In this document: positions 35,181 to 43,277 of the stretch, one piece after another
Layout of the letters: each line of letters opens with the position of its first letter
How positions within the stretch are numbered: the first letter of the stretch is position 1
Source of the DNA: Bryobacterales bacterium
GTDB lineage: Bacteria; Acidobacteriota; Terriglobia; Bryobacterales; Bryobacteraceae
NCBI GenBank assembly: GCA_025463005.1
Contig: JAOAPR010000177.1
Span: 1-53,386 of the forward strand
Direction: 5' to 3'
DNA length: 53,386 nucleotides
Notes under the pieces: generated by a model
Seen by the model: the letters and a program-made list of their open reading frames with translations, nothing else
Database searches by the model: none
What the model was told of the DNA's origin: nothing
Program-made: the position numbers and the translations under genes

Positions 35181-35933
35181 ATGATGAATAAGATCCAGCG
35201 TATTGCGATCATTACCGCACTTGGCGTTCTGGCCCTAGCCGGCGCGCCCCCGGCATGGGCTCAGCCGTGGGTATCCTTCGACGATAATACGCGCTACCTG
35301 GCTTTGGGCGACAGCCTGTCCGCCGGCTACGCGGCGAAACCAGTCACGCAAGGCTTCGCGTTTCAGGTATATCAAGGCGGATCCATCGATAATCTGAACA
35401 ACCTTCTGTTTTGCGACGCGGCCGTGCCCAACGCGCAGAGCTCCGATGTATTGCATTACCAGGTCCCCCAGGCTCATCTTTTCTTCGCCGATACGGGTAA
35501 GACCTATCGCAAGGTGGTCACCCTCACCGTAGGCGGCAACGATGCGTTCACAGTGGTAGGGGCCGGAGGGCAGATCAATCCTGGCGCCGTGCTCACCATG
35601 CTCCAGACGTACGCCGCAAATCTGGGGGCCATTCTCGGCAGTCTTATCGCGCAGAATCCGGATGTGAAAATCTATGTTGGGAACATGTACGATCCCAAAC
35701 TGCCCGTTCCGGGTGAGGATGTCCTGGTCGGCCTCATGAATCAGGCCACCGCAAACGTCGTAAGCCTCTTTCCAGGCAATGTCGTTCTCGTTGATATCCA
35801 CGCAGCTTTTCTAGGAAGGAGTGGCCTGCTCCTCATCGAAAAGCACGGAGCCGCACCGGATCAGATTCATCCCACGAATGCAGGCTATCAAGTCATGGCC
35901 AAGGCGTTCGAGAACGCGATCCGCGCAAATTAA
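35181..35933 (+). CDS. Secreted SGNH/GDSL hydrolase
   Basis: A 250-residue esterase or lipase with a signal peptide ending AWAQ near residue 28. The four SGNH blocks are present: LALGDSLSAGY (nucleophile Ser45), a Gly region after it, TVGGNDAF (oxyanion Asn) and DQIHPTNAGY with catalytic Asp and His. The family hydrolyses acyl esters of lipids or of polysaccharides. It is followed by a convergent propeller gene with 33 nt between the stops. Location is periplasm or outside the cell. Confidence 0.9.
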   Translation: MMNKIQRIAIITALGVLALAGAPPAWAQPWVSFDDNTRYLALGDSLSAGYAAKPVTQGFAFQVYQGGSIDNLNNLLFCDAAVPNAQSSDVLHYQVPQAHLFFADTGKTYRKVVTLTVGGNDAFTVVGAGGQINPGAVLTMLQTYAANLGAILGSLIAQNPDVKIYVGNMYDPKLPVPGEDVLVGLMNQATANVVSLFPGNVVLVDIHAAFLGRSGLLLIEKHGAAPDQIHPTNAGYQVMAKAFENAIRAN

Positions 35934-35966
35934 GCACTAGCGCGCTTACAACGGTTGCTGACGCGT

Positions 35967-36974
35967 TTATTTAGAACCCTTGACGTACCGCTTTAACGAC
36001 TTTGAGCCGACCTCCGCGCCGTAAATCACGCCGTCCGCATCTGCGGCAACTCCTTCCGACGTGCTGGTAGCTGGAAGTGCGCCGGCCGGAACCAGAGGAT
36101 CAGGAATGAAAGCCGTCACCACGCCGTTCCTCGCGCTGCCGATCCGGATACCTCGCTTCCAACCGGGATTGTACCCGTAGCCTTCCTTGTCCGTAGACTC
36201 TGAATCGGTGACATAGAGAATATCGTTCTTGTCGATATAAAGCCCGCTGGGCCGCCCGAATTGTTTCCACTGGTCGAGAAACTTTCCGTCCTGATCGAAG
36301 ATCTGGATGCGATTATTCGCGCGATCGCCGACAAACAGCCGTCCCCGCGCATCGAACGCCAATGCATGCGGCACTTCGAATTCGCGTGGCGCCGATCCGT
36401 GCTTTCCCCATTTCTTGAGGAACTTCCCGTCCTTATTGAACTTCAGAATCTGTGCCGTTCCCATCCCCGGCGTGTGCCCTTCCGCGACAAAAATGTCGCC
36501 GTTGGGAGCGATCGCAACATCATTTGGTTGGTTGAAAGACTCCGGAGCCTCAGTACCGCCGCCCGCCTTGCCCAGCGTCATCAGAACCTTCCCATCCGGA
36601 CTGAACTTAACGACCTGGAACCCCTTGCCGTCCCGCGCCTGCCCATCGGTGATCCAGACGTTGCCGTCTTTATCAACAGCGATGCCATGCGGGAAAAGAA
36701 ACATGCCCGATCCGAAGCTCTTCACGAGTTTTCCGGACACATCGAAGCGCAGGATCGGATCTTCGGTCTTGCCCGCACAACTGTTCGCGCCGCATCGTTC
36801 GGCAACCCACACACTTCTGCCGTCGCGATCGATATCAACCGCGCTGCTCGAGCCCCACGCTCTTCCGTCGGGGAGTTTGGCCCAATTTTCTATCGTCCGA
36901 TAGGGATTGGGTTGAGAGTTGTTCTGGGCGAATACCGTTGCGCCGATCACCACCAGTATCGTGATGTTTTTCAT
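35967..36974 (-). CDS. Secreted NHL-repeat beta-propeller, PAL-like, incomplete metal site
   Basis: A 335-residue protein with a short signal peptide (ITILVVIGATVFAQ) and six NHL blades. Two blades match the zinc-binding strands of peptidyl-alpha-hydroxyglycine alpha-amidating lyase: FPHGIAVDKDGNVWITD and VPHALAFDARGRLFVGDRAN. The third PAL histidine should fall in the last blade, but there the sequence is TSEGVAADADGVIYGAEV, with no His. A pair of Cys (ERCGANSCAG) may form a disulfide. It may be a lyase with a changed site or only a binding propeller. I use ATG 36974; a TTG two codons earlier is less likely. It is divergent from the second propeller gene at 37051. Confidence 0.84.
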   Translation of the reverse strand: MKNITILVVIGATVFAQNNSQPNPYRTIENWAKLPDGRAWGSSSAVDIDRDGRSVWVAERCGANSCAGKTEDPILRFDVSGKLVKSFGSGMFLFPHGIAVDKDGNVWITDGQARDGKGFQVVKFSPDGKVLMTLGKAGGGTEAPESFNQPNDVAIAPNGDIFVAEGHTPGMGTAQILKFNKDGKFLKKWGKHGSAPREFEVPHALAFDARGRLFVGDRANNRIQIFDQDGKFLDQWKQFGRPSGLYIDKNDILYVTDSESTDKEGYGYNPGWKRGIRIGSARNGVVTAFIPDPLVPAGALPATSTSEGVAADADGVIYGAEVGSKSLKRYVKGSK

Positions 36975-36978
36975 GACC

Positions 36979-37007
36979 AATCATTAGAGCATACTCTTAC
37001 CTGTCAA
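36979..37007 (-). promoter_or_regulatory. Possible promoter for a leaderless transcript of the 36974 gene
   Basis: On the minus strand TTGACA (37007-37002) is followed after 16 nt by AATGAT (36985-36980), four of six matching a -10 box. Transcription would begin about at the ATG 36974, giving almost no leader. That agrees with the lack of a ribosome site there. On the plus strand TTGACC (37012-37017) may serve the divergent gene. Both are weak calls by eye. Confidence 0.25.
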
Positions 37008-37050
37008 TCGGTTGACCGCATCAATCCCTGCGTGATAGCATCGGCGCCAT

Positions 37051-38340
37051 ATGAAACGGAACCTGGGTATCGGTCTGACATTCGTCGCTGTGCTGGCGGC
37101 CCTTGGAATCGGATCCGCCTGGCTGGAGAAAAAAGCCACCGTCGAAGCCGCCGGCGTGCAAGCCCCCAGATTTGAGGTCGACCCGATGTGGCCCAAGCCC
37201 CTGCCAAACCATTGGGTCCAGGGCAACACCATCGGCGTGTCGGTCGATAGTAAGGATCACATCTGGATCATTCATCGCGCCGGCTCACTGGAGGCGATGG
37301 AGACTTACGCCGCCACCAACCGTGCCGAATGCTGCAAGCCCGCTCCTGCCGTCCTCGAGTTTGACGAAGAAGGAAACCTCATCGGCCATTGGGGAGGCGA
37401 AGACGGTCCCGGGTATCAGTGGCCCGCCTCGAACCACGGAATCACGGTCGACTACAAAGGCAACGTGTGGATCGGCGGCAACGGCCGTACCGCGAATGCG
37501 CCGGCCACCGCCGAAACAGCGGGCAACGCTCCTCCAGCCGCCGCCGCGACTCAAACCAAGCAAGCCGCCAAAGCGAAAGCCGCTCCCGGCGGTCCCCCGC
37601 TCTATCACGACAGCATGGTGCTGAAGTTCACCCAGGAAGGAAAATTCCTGATGTCGATCGGCAAGACCGGCGCTAGTCAAGGCAGTAACGACACGGAAAA
37701 CCTGGGACTCCCCGCCAAGATTTTTGTCGATCCCAAGACCAATGAGCTGTACGTCGCTGACGGCTACGGTAACAAACGCGTCATCGTGTTCGACGCCGAT
37801 ACCGGCAAATATAAACGGCATTGGGGAGCGTACGGCAACAAGCCGGATGACACCAATCTCGGACCCTACCGTCCCGACGCACCGGCCGCGCAGCAGTTCC
37901 GCAACCCGGTCCACTGCGCCGAGCTCTCGGTCGACGGTCTGCTCTATGTTTGCGATCGAGTAAATGACCGCATTCAGGTGTTCAAACCGGACGGGACCTT
38001 CGTCAAAGAAACCTTTATCGCGAAGAACACGCTTGGCGACGGTTCCGTGTGGGACATCGCCTTCTCTAAAGATCCGCAGCAGAAATTCATGTATCTGGTG
38101 GATGGCGCTAACGAGAAGATTTACGTTATGCAGCGCGAGACCCTCGAGATCCTGACCAGCTTCGGCGACGGCGGCCGCCAGCCCGGCCAGTTCTACGCCG
38201 TCCATAGCATCGCCACGGATTCCAAGGGCAACATCTTCACTACGGAAACCTACCGCGGCCAGCGAGTGCAGAAGTTCGTCTACAAAGGGCTGGCAGCCGT
38301 CGCCAAGAAAGACCAGGGCGTGGTCTGGCCCAAGAAGTAG
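37051..38340 (+). CDS. Secreted NHL-repeat beta-propeller, PAL-like, with three conserved histidines
   Basis: A 429-residue protein with an N-terminal hydrophobic signal or anchor (about residues 7-24, GLTFVAVLAALGIGSAWL) and NHL blades. His129 (NHGITVDYKGNVWIGG), His288 (VHCAELSVDGLLYVCDR) and His385 (VHSIATDSKGNIFTTE) each begin a blade in the way the three zinc histidines of peptidyl-alpha-hydroxyglycine alpha-amidating lyase do. The spacing 288-385 equals that of PAL closely; the first gap is larger because of an Ala/Pro/Lys-rich insertion (about 150-185). A CC pair lies at AECCKP. It could be a lyase acting on hydroxylated substrates. The stop is followed at once by a hairpin. Confidence 0.85.
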   Translation: MKRNLGIGLTFVAVLAALGIGSAWLEKKATVEAAGVQAPRFEVDPMWPKPLPNHWVQGNTIGVSVDSKDHIWIIHRAGSLEAMETYAATNRAECCKPAPAVLEFDEEGNLIGHWGGEDGPGYQWPASNHGITVDYKGNVWIGGNGRTANAPATAETAGNAPPAAAATQTKQAAKAKAAPGGPPLYHDSMVLKFTQEGKFLMSIGKTGASQGSNDTENLGLPAKIFVDPKTNELYVADGYGNKRVIVFDADTGKYKRHWGAYGNKPDDTNLGPYRPDAPAAQQFRNPVHCAELSVDGLLYVCDRVNDRIQVFKPDGTFVKETFIAKNTLGDGSVWDIAFSKDPQQKFMYLVDGANEKIYVMQRETLEILTSFGDGGRQPGQFYAVHSIATDSKGNIFTTETYRGQRVQKFVYKGLAAVAKKDQGVVWPKK

Positions 38341-38363
38341 GACAGGCGATCTTGTCGCCTGTC
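38341..38363 (+). terminator. Perfect 9-bp hairpin after the propeller gene
   Basis: GACAGGCGA and TCGCCTGTC pair around the loop TCTTG, starting at the base after the stop codon. No T-run follows, so it is either a weak terminator, an mRNA 3' stabiliser or a small dispersed palindrome. Confidence 0.45.
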
Positions 38364-38797
38364 AGGAAGCGCTAAAAGGGTCAGACGAAATTTTTCTAGG
38401 CTGAGCCGATATGACGAACGCGCGACGGGGGCGATCTCCCGAATAAGACGCCCGGTTTCCCTGCCCCCTCCGCAACTTCCCTCTCCACGTCGCCCCGCCT
38501 TCCGCTCCCGACCATCATCCTTAACCCAGGAGTTCGAGTGCTCGCCATCGGAGAACTTGGACCGGCCCCGCTACCAAGCAAAGCAGCGGCATTCTAGATC
38601 CTGCCGCGAAGGGCCTGCGTGCGATGGTATCGCCGGCATATTCGCCGGTCTCCCGCCGTGGGGAGTAAAACCAGCGGCTTCGGGGCCCCATAACTATCTC
38701 CACCGAACCCGATTGACACCGGCAAATAGCTGTGAAAGGATGCCCGCCAGCATAGCGGAGGTCGTCCGCCAACGGGTTTTCGAGAGGGGGATATTTT
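38364..38797. other. Intergenic region upstream of the TonB-dependent receptor
   Basis: About 430 nt without a credible gene; the frames crossing it are shadows without ribosome sites or recognisable content. The first 150 nt are C-rich. A TTGACA at 38713-38718 is the only good promoter-like hexamer, and GAGAGGGGG (38782-38790) may be the ribosome site of the receptor gene. I see no regulator-binding repeat or riboswitch. Confidence 0.5.
38713..38741 (+). promoter_or_regulatory. Possible promoter of the TonB-dependent receptor gene
   Basis: TTGACA (38713-38718) is a perfect -35 box. The best -10 candidate 17 nt further (AAGGAT, 38736-38741) matches only three of six positions. The leader would be about 50 nt. 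A weak call. Confidence 0.25.
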
Positions 38798-41700
38798 ATG
38801 ACTTCGCTGAAACAGCGTTCACACGTTTGGATTACTTTCCTGGTCCTATCAATGGCTCCATGCCTGATGGGCCAGTCGGCTGGAACGGGCGCTTTGACCG
38901 GAACCGTCACCGACACGTCCGGCGCCGTTTTGGTGAATGCCACCATCACCCTGACGAATCTCGCCACCAATCAGACGCGCGCGGGAAGCACCAGCACCGA
39001 AGGATCGTACCGGTTCAACCTGCTCGAACCAGGTGTCTATCGCGCGAGGTTTGCCGCCACCGGTTTCAAGACCGCCGAGATCGGTCCGATCACGGTGAGC
39101 GTGACGGAAACCGCGGTTCTGAATCGCAGCTTGGAAATCGGCGCCGCCAGCGAGCAGATTACGGTGGAGGCCGCGACCGAAACCCTTCAGACCGCCTCAT
39201 CCACGTTGGGGACCACTGTACCTGGGAACACTATTACCGCGATCCCCCTCGCAAGCCGCAATTTTACGCAGGTTATCGGCATGTCGACGGGCGTGGCCGT
39301 CGACGTCAGTAACGGCGCAGGGTTCGGACGCGGCTCGCAGAACATGAGCGTCAACGGAGCCTCTCCGGAAAAGAACAACTTCCAGATGGACGGAGTCGCC
39401 ATCAACAATGCCGCCGGCAATAACAACGCGGGCGACAGTGGCTTGTACACCGGCATTGCGATCCCTAACCCCGACGCCATTCAGGAATTCAAGATCCAGA
39501 CCTCGACGTACGACGCGAGCTTTGGCCGGAATCCCGGCGCTAATGTGAACGTCGTCACTAAGTCCGGCACCAACCAGTTCCACGGCACTCTATTCGAGTT
39601 CTTCCGCAACGAGAAACTGAACGCGAATGACTTCTTTTACAATCGCGACAATCCCGCCAGCCAAACCACCAAGCAGGTGCTCAAGCAGAATCAGTTCGGC
39701 GGCACACTGGGGGGTCGCCTTAAGAAAGACAAGATTTTTTTCTTTGGCAGCTACCAGGGAACGCGCCAACGGAACGGCATCGCGCCCCAGGGTTATACCA
39801 CGGCCACTTTGTATCCGATACCTGATAACCGCGAAGCTTCCGATTTCCAGCAGCGCCTGGGAGCCGCCATGTGCGGCCCGTTCAAGCCGACCCGGGGAAT
39901 CGCGATTGACTGCAATGGCGCCGACATCAACCCCGTCGCGATCGCGCTGCTGCGAGTGAAACTGCCCAATGGGAGCTATTACATCCCGGGTTCCGGAACC
40001 AGCGGAACCGTTTCCCGCCTCTTCAGCACCCCGGCGAAATATACCGAGGATCAGTACATCGCCAACGTGGATTACATCCTCACGCCCAAACACAACTTGC
40101 AGATGAAATATATGTTCTCGAACAATCCGTTCGAATACAGCGGGAGCGGTGCATTCGGTCAGTTGCCCGGCCGGCTCCAGACCGACCGCCGCAGCAATAC
40201 GTCCGCCGTGCTCCGGCTCACCTCGCTGCTGAACAACTCGATCGTGAACGAGGCGCGCGCTTCATTTCAGCGTGTGATTCAGGACGGCAGCGATACCGTG
40301 CCCTATACCCCGCAGCAGATCGGCATGAGGCCGCTAATTGATATTGCGTGCTGCAACGGGACCACTCTCGGCACCTACACGCAGCCTCCGCGCATGGATA
40401 TCGGCGGCGCGTTCGGCGTCGGCGGCGACCGCAACCCTGCGTTCGCTCCGTCGAACCAGACCCAGGGGGCCGACCAGATTTCATGGAGCAAAGGATCGCA
40501 CACGATGCGCGTGGGTTTTGAGTACGAAAACGTCCGGTATCCGCTGGTGTATGGGGGCTTGGGCCGCGGCAGTCTGACGTTCCCTTCTTTTGCTGATTTC
40601 CTGATCGGGCGCGCCGGTTGTCCTCCCGCCAGCACCACGTGCAATGTCGCGAATCCGGGCGACACCACCGGCGTCGCGCTCAGCAGCATTTCGAACTGCC
40701 AGTTCTGCGTGCGCAGCCCGGTCGGCGGGATCATTCACAACTACCACTTGCATAACATAGACACGTTTTTTCAGGACGACTGGAAAGTGAACAATCGGCT
40801 GACGCTCAACCTGGGCGTTCGCTGGGAATATGACGGCGTGTTGTCGGATAAGTACGGCAACTTGACTAATTTCTGGCTCACCGATATTCAGTCGGTCCCC
40901 ATACCTCCCAGCGCACCCTCGCAGACCGATCCAAAAGCGTTCACCGGCTACGTGGTCCCCAGCAACTACGATGCGGCGTCGCACGGTCCTCTGCCTCCCG
41001 GCGTCAGGCAATTCGATGGCCTGTACACCACGCAGAACGGAGTTCCGCTGAATAACTTTGCTCCTCGTATCGGTTTCGCCTGGCAGCCGACCGGTAACGG
41101 CCGCCTGGTCGTTCGCGGAGGAGCCGGCCTGTTCTACGATCGCGTTGGCATCAATCGAGTGATTCACGCGGTGCAGGAAGGAAGGCCCTACGCCGACACA
41201 ACCGGGGTACAGAACGATATCGCGAGCCTGCAGAGTCCGTTCCAGGATCGGCCTCTGGCTCTGCTGCCAAGGTGGTTCAACTTTCAGACCTTGACGGGCT
41301 CCGCTTTTAACTCCCCGTTTTACGATCGCCTCCACACGCCCCTGATCCGGCAATACAACCTCGGCATCCAGTATGAGTTCCTGTCCTCCTACGTGCTGGA
41401 AGCGGCTTTCGTCGGATCCAGCGGCATCAACATCATGGACTATAACCACAACATCAACACCGCGACACTCGCCAGCCCGTCGAATCCTATCAACGGGATC
41501 ACTACCAACACGGCGGCGAATGCGGGAGCCCGTGTGCCTTACCTGGGTTTCCTGCCTTCGGGGCTTCAGCAAAACGGTTTCGACGGCGTGTACAACTACA
41601 ACAGCCTTCAAACGACGGTTCGCAAGCGTTTCTCACACGGACTCGGCTTCCAGGCCGCGTACACCTGGAGCAAGAACCTGTCGAACGTCGGCTTTGATGC

Positions 41701-42403
41701 GGCCAACCTCAACCGATCGATCGATCTCTGGCAGCAATACGGTCAGACGCCCTATAGCCGCCCGCACCGCTTCGTCCTGAGTTACCAGTACGATTTACCA
41801 TTTAAGGCGAACAGTGCGGTGAACACTCTGGTCGAGGGCTGGACCATCTCCGGCCTCACCACCATTCAGAGCGGAAATCCGCTCACGCTGTTCGACAATC
41901 GCGGTGGAACCGTGTGGGGAACTCCGAGCAGCGGAGTGATCGAGAGCGGCGTCGGCAGAGCGCAGCTATGCCCCGGATATACCTACAGCCAGATCGAGAC
42001 CTCAGGCAACGTGAAAGACCGGTTGGGCAGCGCGAGTAATCCGAACGCGCCACGCTTCTTCGACGCGAATGCATTCTGTGCGCCGCCGGTCGTCGGCAGT
42101 GATGGGTCGACCGACTTCGGGAATGCGGGCGTGGGCATCGTGCGCGGCCCGCACCAGTTGAACTTCGACTTCCAGGCGGGCAAAGTCACGCGGATCGGCG
42201 AGAAACAGACGATCCAGTTTCGAGTCGAGTTTTTCAACGTATTTAACCACGCGCAATTCCACATCCCTGCTTATACGCAGGCGCCCAGCAACAATTTCGC
42301 CAACAACGGGACACTGTTCAGAAGCGGGGCATTATTCGGCGTGATTAACCAAACCTCGGTGGCTCCGCGGTTGATCCAACTGGCTTTGAAGTACTCGTTC
42401 TAG
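38798..42403 (+). CDS. TonB-dependent receptor, Oar-like, with carboxypeptidase-regulatory N-terminal domain
   Basis: A 1,201-residue outer-membrane protein. The order is: signal peptide (about 1-28), a carboxypeptidase-D regulatory-like fold (about 30-115; GTVTDTSGAVLVNATITLTN and YRFNLLEPGVYRARFAATGFK), a plug domain (MSVNGASPEKNNFQMDGVAINN in its FQMDGVAINN part; NPDAIQEFKIQTSTYDASFGRNPGANVNVVTKSGTN in its GANVNVVTKSG part), and a large beta-barrel ending in an aromatic residue (LALKYSF). This architecture is the dominant acidobacterial TonB type, used for large substrates such as oligosaccharides or peptides. It stands alone on its transcript and converges on a metallo-hydrolase gene with 7 nt between stops. 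Confidence 0.93.
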   Translation: MTSLKQRSHVWITFLVLSMAPCLMGQSAGTGALTGTVTDTSGAVLVNATITLTNLATNQTRAGSTSTEGSYRFNLLEPGVYRARFAATGFKTAEIGPITVSVTETAVLNRSLEIGAASEQITVEAATETLQTASSTLGTTVPGNTITAIPLASRNFTQVIGMSTGVAVDVSNGAGFGRGSQNMSVNGASPEKNNFQMDGVAINNAAGNNNAGDSGLYTGIAIPNPDAIQEFKIQTSTYDASFGRNPGANVNVVTKSGTNQFHGTLFEFFRNEKLNANDFFYNRDNPASQTTKQVLKQNQFGGTLGGRLKKDKIFFFGSYQGTRQRNGIAPQGYTTATLYPIPDNREASDFQQRLGAAMCGPFKPTRGIAIDCNGADINPVAIALLRVKLPNGSYYIPGSGTSGTVSRLFSTPAKYTEDQYIANVDYILTPKHNLQMKYMFSNNPFEYSGSGAFGQLPGRLQTDRRSNTSAVLRLTSLLNNSIVNEARASFQRVIQDGSDTVPYTPQQIGMRPLIDIACCNGTTLGTYTQPPRMDIGGAFGVGGDRNPAFAPSNQTQGADQISWSKGSHTMRVGFEYENVRYPLVYGGLGRGSLTFPSFADFLIGRAGCPPASTTCNVANPGDTTGVALSSISNCQFCVRSPVGGIIHNYHLHNIDTFFQDDWKVNNRLTLNLGVRWEYDGVLSDKYGNLTNFWLTDIQSVPIPPSAPSQTDPKAFTGYVVPSNYDAASHGPLPPGVRQFDGLYTTQNGVPLNNFAPRIGFAWQPTGNGRLVVRGGAGLFYDRVGINRVIHAVQEGRPYADTTGVQNDIASLQSPFQDRPLALLPRWFNFQTLTGSAFNSPFYDRLHTPLIRQYNLGIQYEFLSSYVLEAAFVGSSGINIMDYNHNINTATLASPSNPINGITTNTAANAGARVPYLGFLPSGLQQNGFDGVYNYNSLQTTVRKRFSHGLGFQAAYTWSKNLSNVGFDAANLNRSIDLWQQYGQTPYSRPHRFVLSYQYDLPFKANSAVNTLVEGWTISGLTTIQSGNPLTLFDNRGGTVWGTPSSGVIESGVGRAQLCPGYTYSQIETSGNVKDRLGSASNPNAPRFFDANAFCAPPVVGSDGSTDFGNAGVGIVRGPHQLNFDFQAGKVTRIGEKQTIQFRVEFFNVFNHAQFHIPAYTQAPSNNFANNGTLFRSGALFGVINQTSVAPRLIQLALKYSF

Positions 42404-42410
42404 CGAAAGA

Positions 42411-43274
42411 CTATTTGGCTTTGCTGGCGTCGGGGAAGTACGCGGCCACGCGGTCGTTGAGCGTGAACTCCATCCCGAGGCCCGGATACTGTTTGAGCAC
42501 GTTCGCGCGCATCTCCGCCGCGTTCTTCGACCGAGCGACGTTCGTGTCCCAGTCGGCGATGTACTTCTTCATGAACACGATCGCCGAGAGGTCGTTTTTC
42601 GCACCCGGGCCCTGATGCCCGGGAACGACAATGACCGGGTTCAGAGCTGAAATCTGATCCAGGGTCTTCATCCAGTCTTCGCGTGCTTTGTCCTTGGGCA
42701 CTCCGAAGTACACCCGATCGAACACCGTATCGCCCGCCACCACCGCTTTCAGCGAAGGAATATAAACGAAGCTGTTCCCGGGACCGTCACCTTGGACGCC
42801 GCCGGTGATCGGGAATTGCTCGCCTTCAAGGGTGAGCATGGGAGTCGCGAGTTCCTCCGGGAGCACTGGCTCGGGTCCCGGGATGTTATTTCCGTAGGTC
42901 GGAAACCAGAACTTCTGGCGCGCGGGCCAGCCGGTCTTGGCGGCGTTGACGGTGGCCGGAAGCGCGACGATCTTGGCCGACGGGAACGCCTGCTTCAGCA
43001 CCGCGAGCCCGAACAGATGGTCGGGGTGGGGATGCGTAACGTAGATCGTGGCCAGGTTTTTCTTCGACTCGAGAATCTCCGCGGCGAGACGGTGAGCTTC
43101 ACTTAGCGAGAACTGCGGGTCGATGACCAGCATGTCTTTTTCGCCGGAAATCATCGTGGAGTTCACGTCGTATCCGTTTACGCCAGCGCCGGTGTGTACC
43201 TTTAGCTGGAGCTTGGATTGGGCGCTCGCGGCTGTAGCAAGCGCGATGCTGATCAGAAGGGTCCGTATGGTCAT
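42411..43274 (-). CDS. Secreted metallo-beta-lactamase-fold hydrolase
   Basis: A 287-residue exported protein (signal peptide about 1-18, ending AASAQ). Zinc motif THPHPDHLFGL gives HxHxDH, with a later VVPGHQGPG. It resembles the SoxH/quinoprotein-relay branch of MBL-fold proteins by layout, but this is only an impression. It is the second gene of a two-gene unit, starting 3 nt after the stop of the 487-residue MBL protein. The two may work on the same compound in the periplasm. Confidence 0.88.
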   Translation of the reverse strand: MTIRTLLISIALATAASAQSKLQLKVHTGAGVNGYDVNSTMISGEKDMLVIDPQFSLSEAHRLAAEILESKKNLATIYVTHPHPDHLFGLAVLKQAFPSAKIVALPATVNAAKTGWPARQKFWFPTYGNNIPGPEPVLPEELATPMLTLEGEQFPITGGVQGDGPGNSFVYIPSLKAVVAGDTVFDRVYFGVPKDKAREDWMKTLDQISALNPVIVVPGHQGPGAKNDLSAIVFMKKYIADWDTNVARSKNAAEMRANVLKQYPGLGMEFTLNDRVAAYFPDASKAK

Positions 43275-43277
43275 AAG

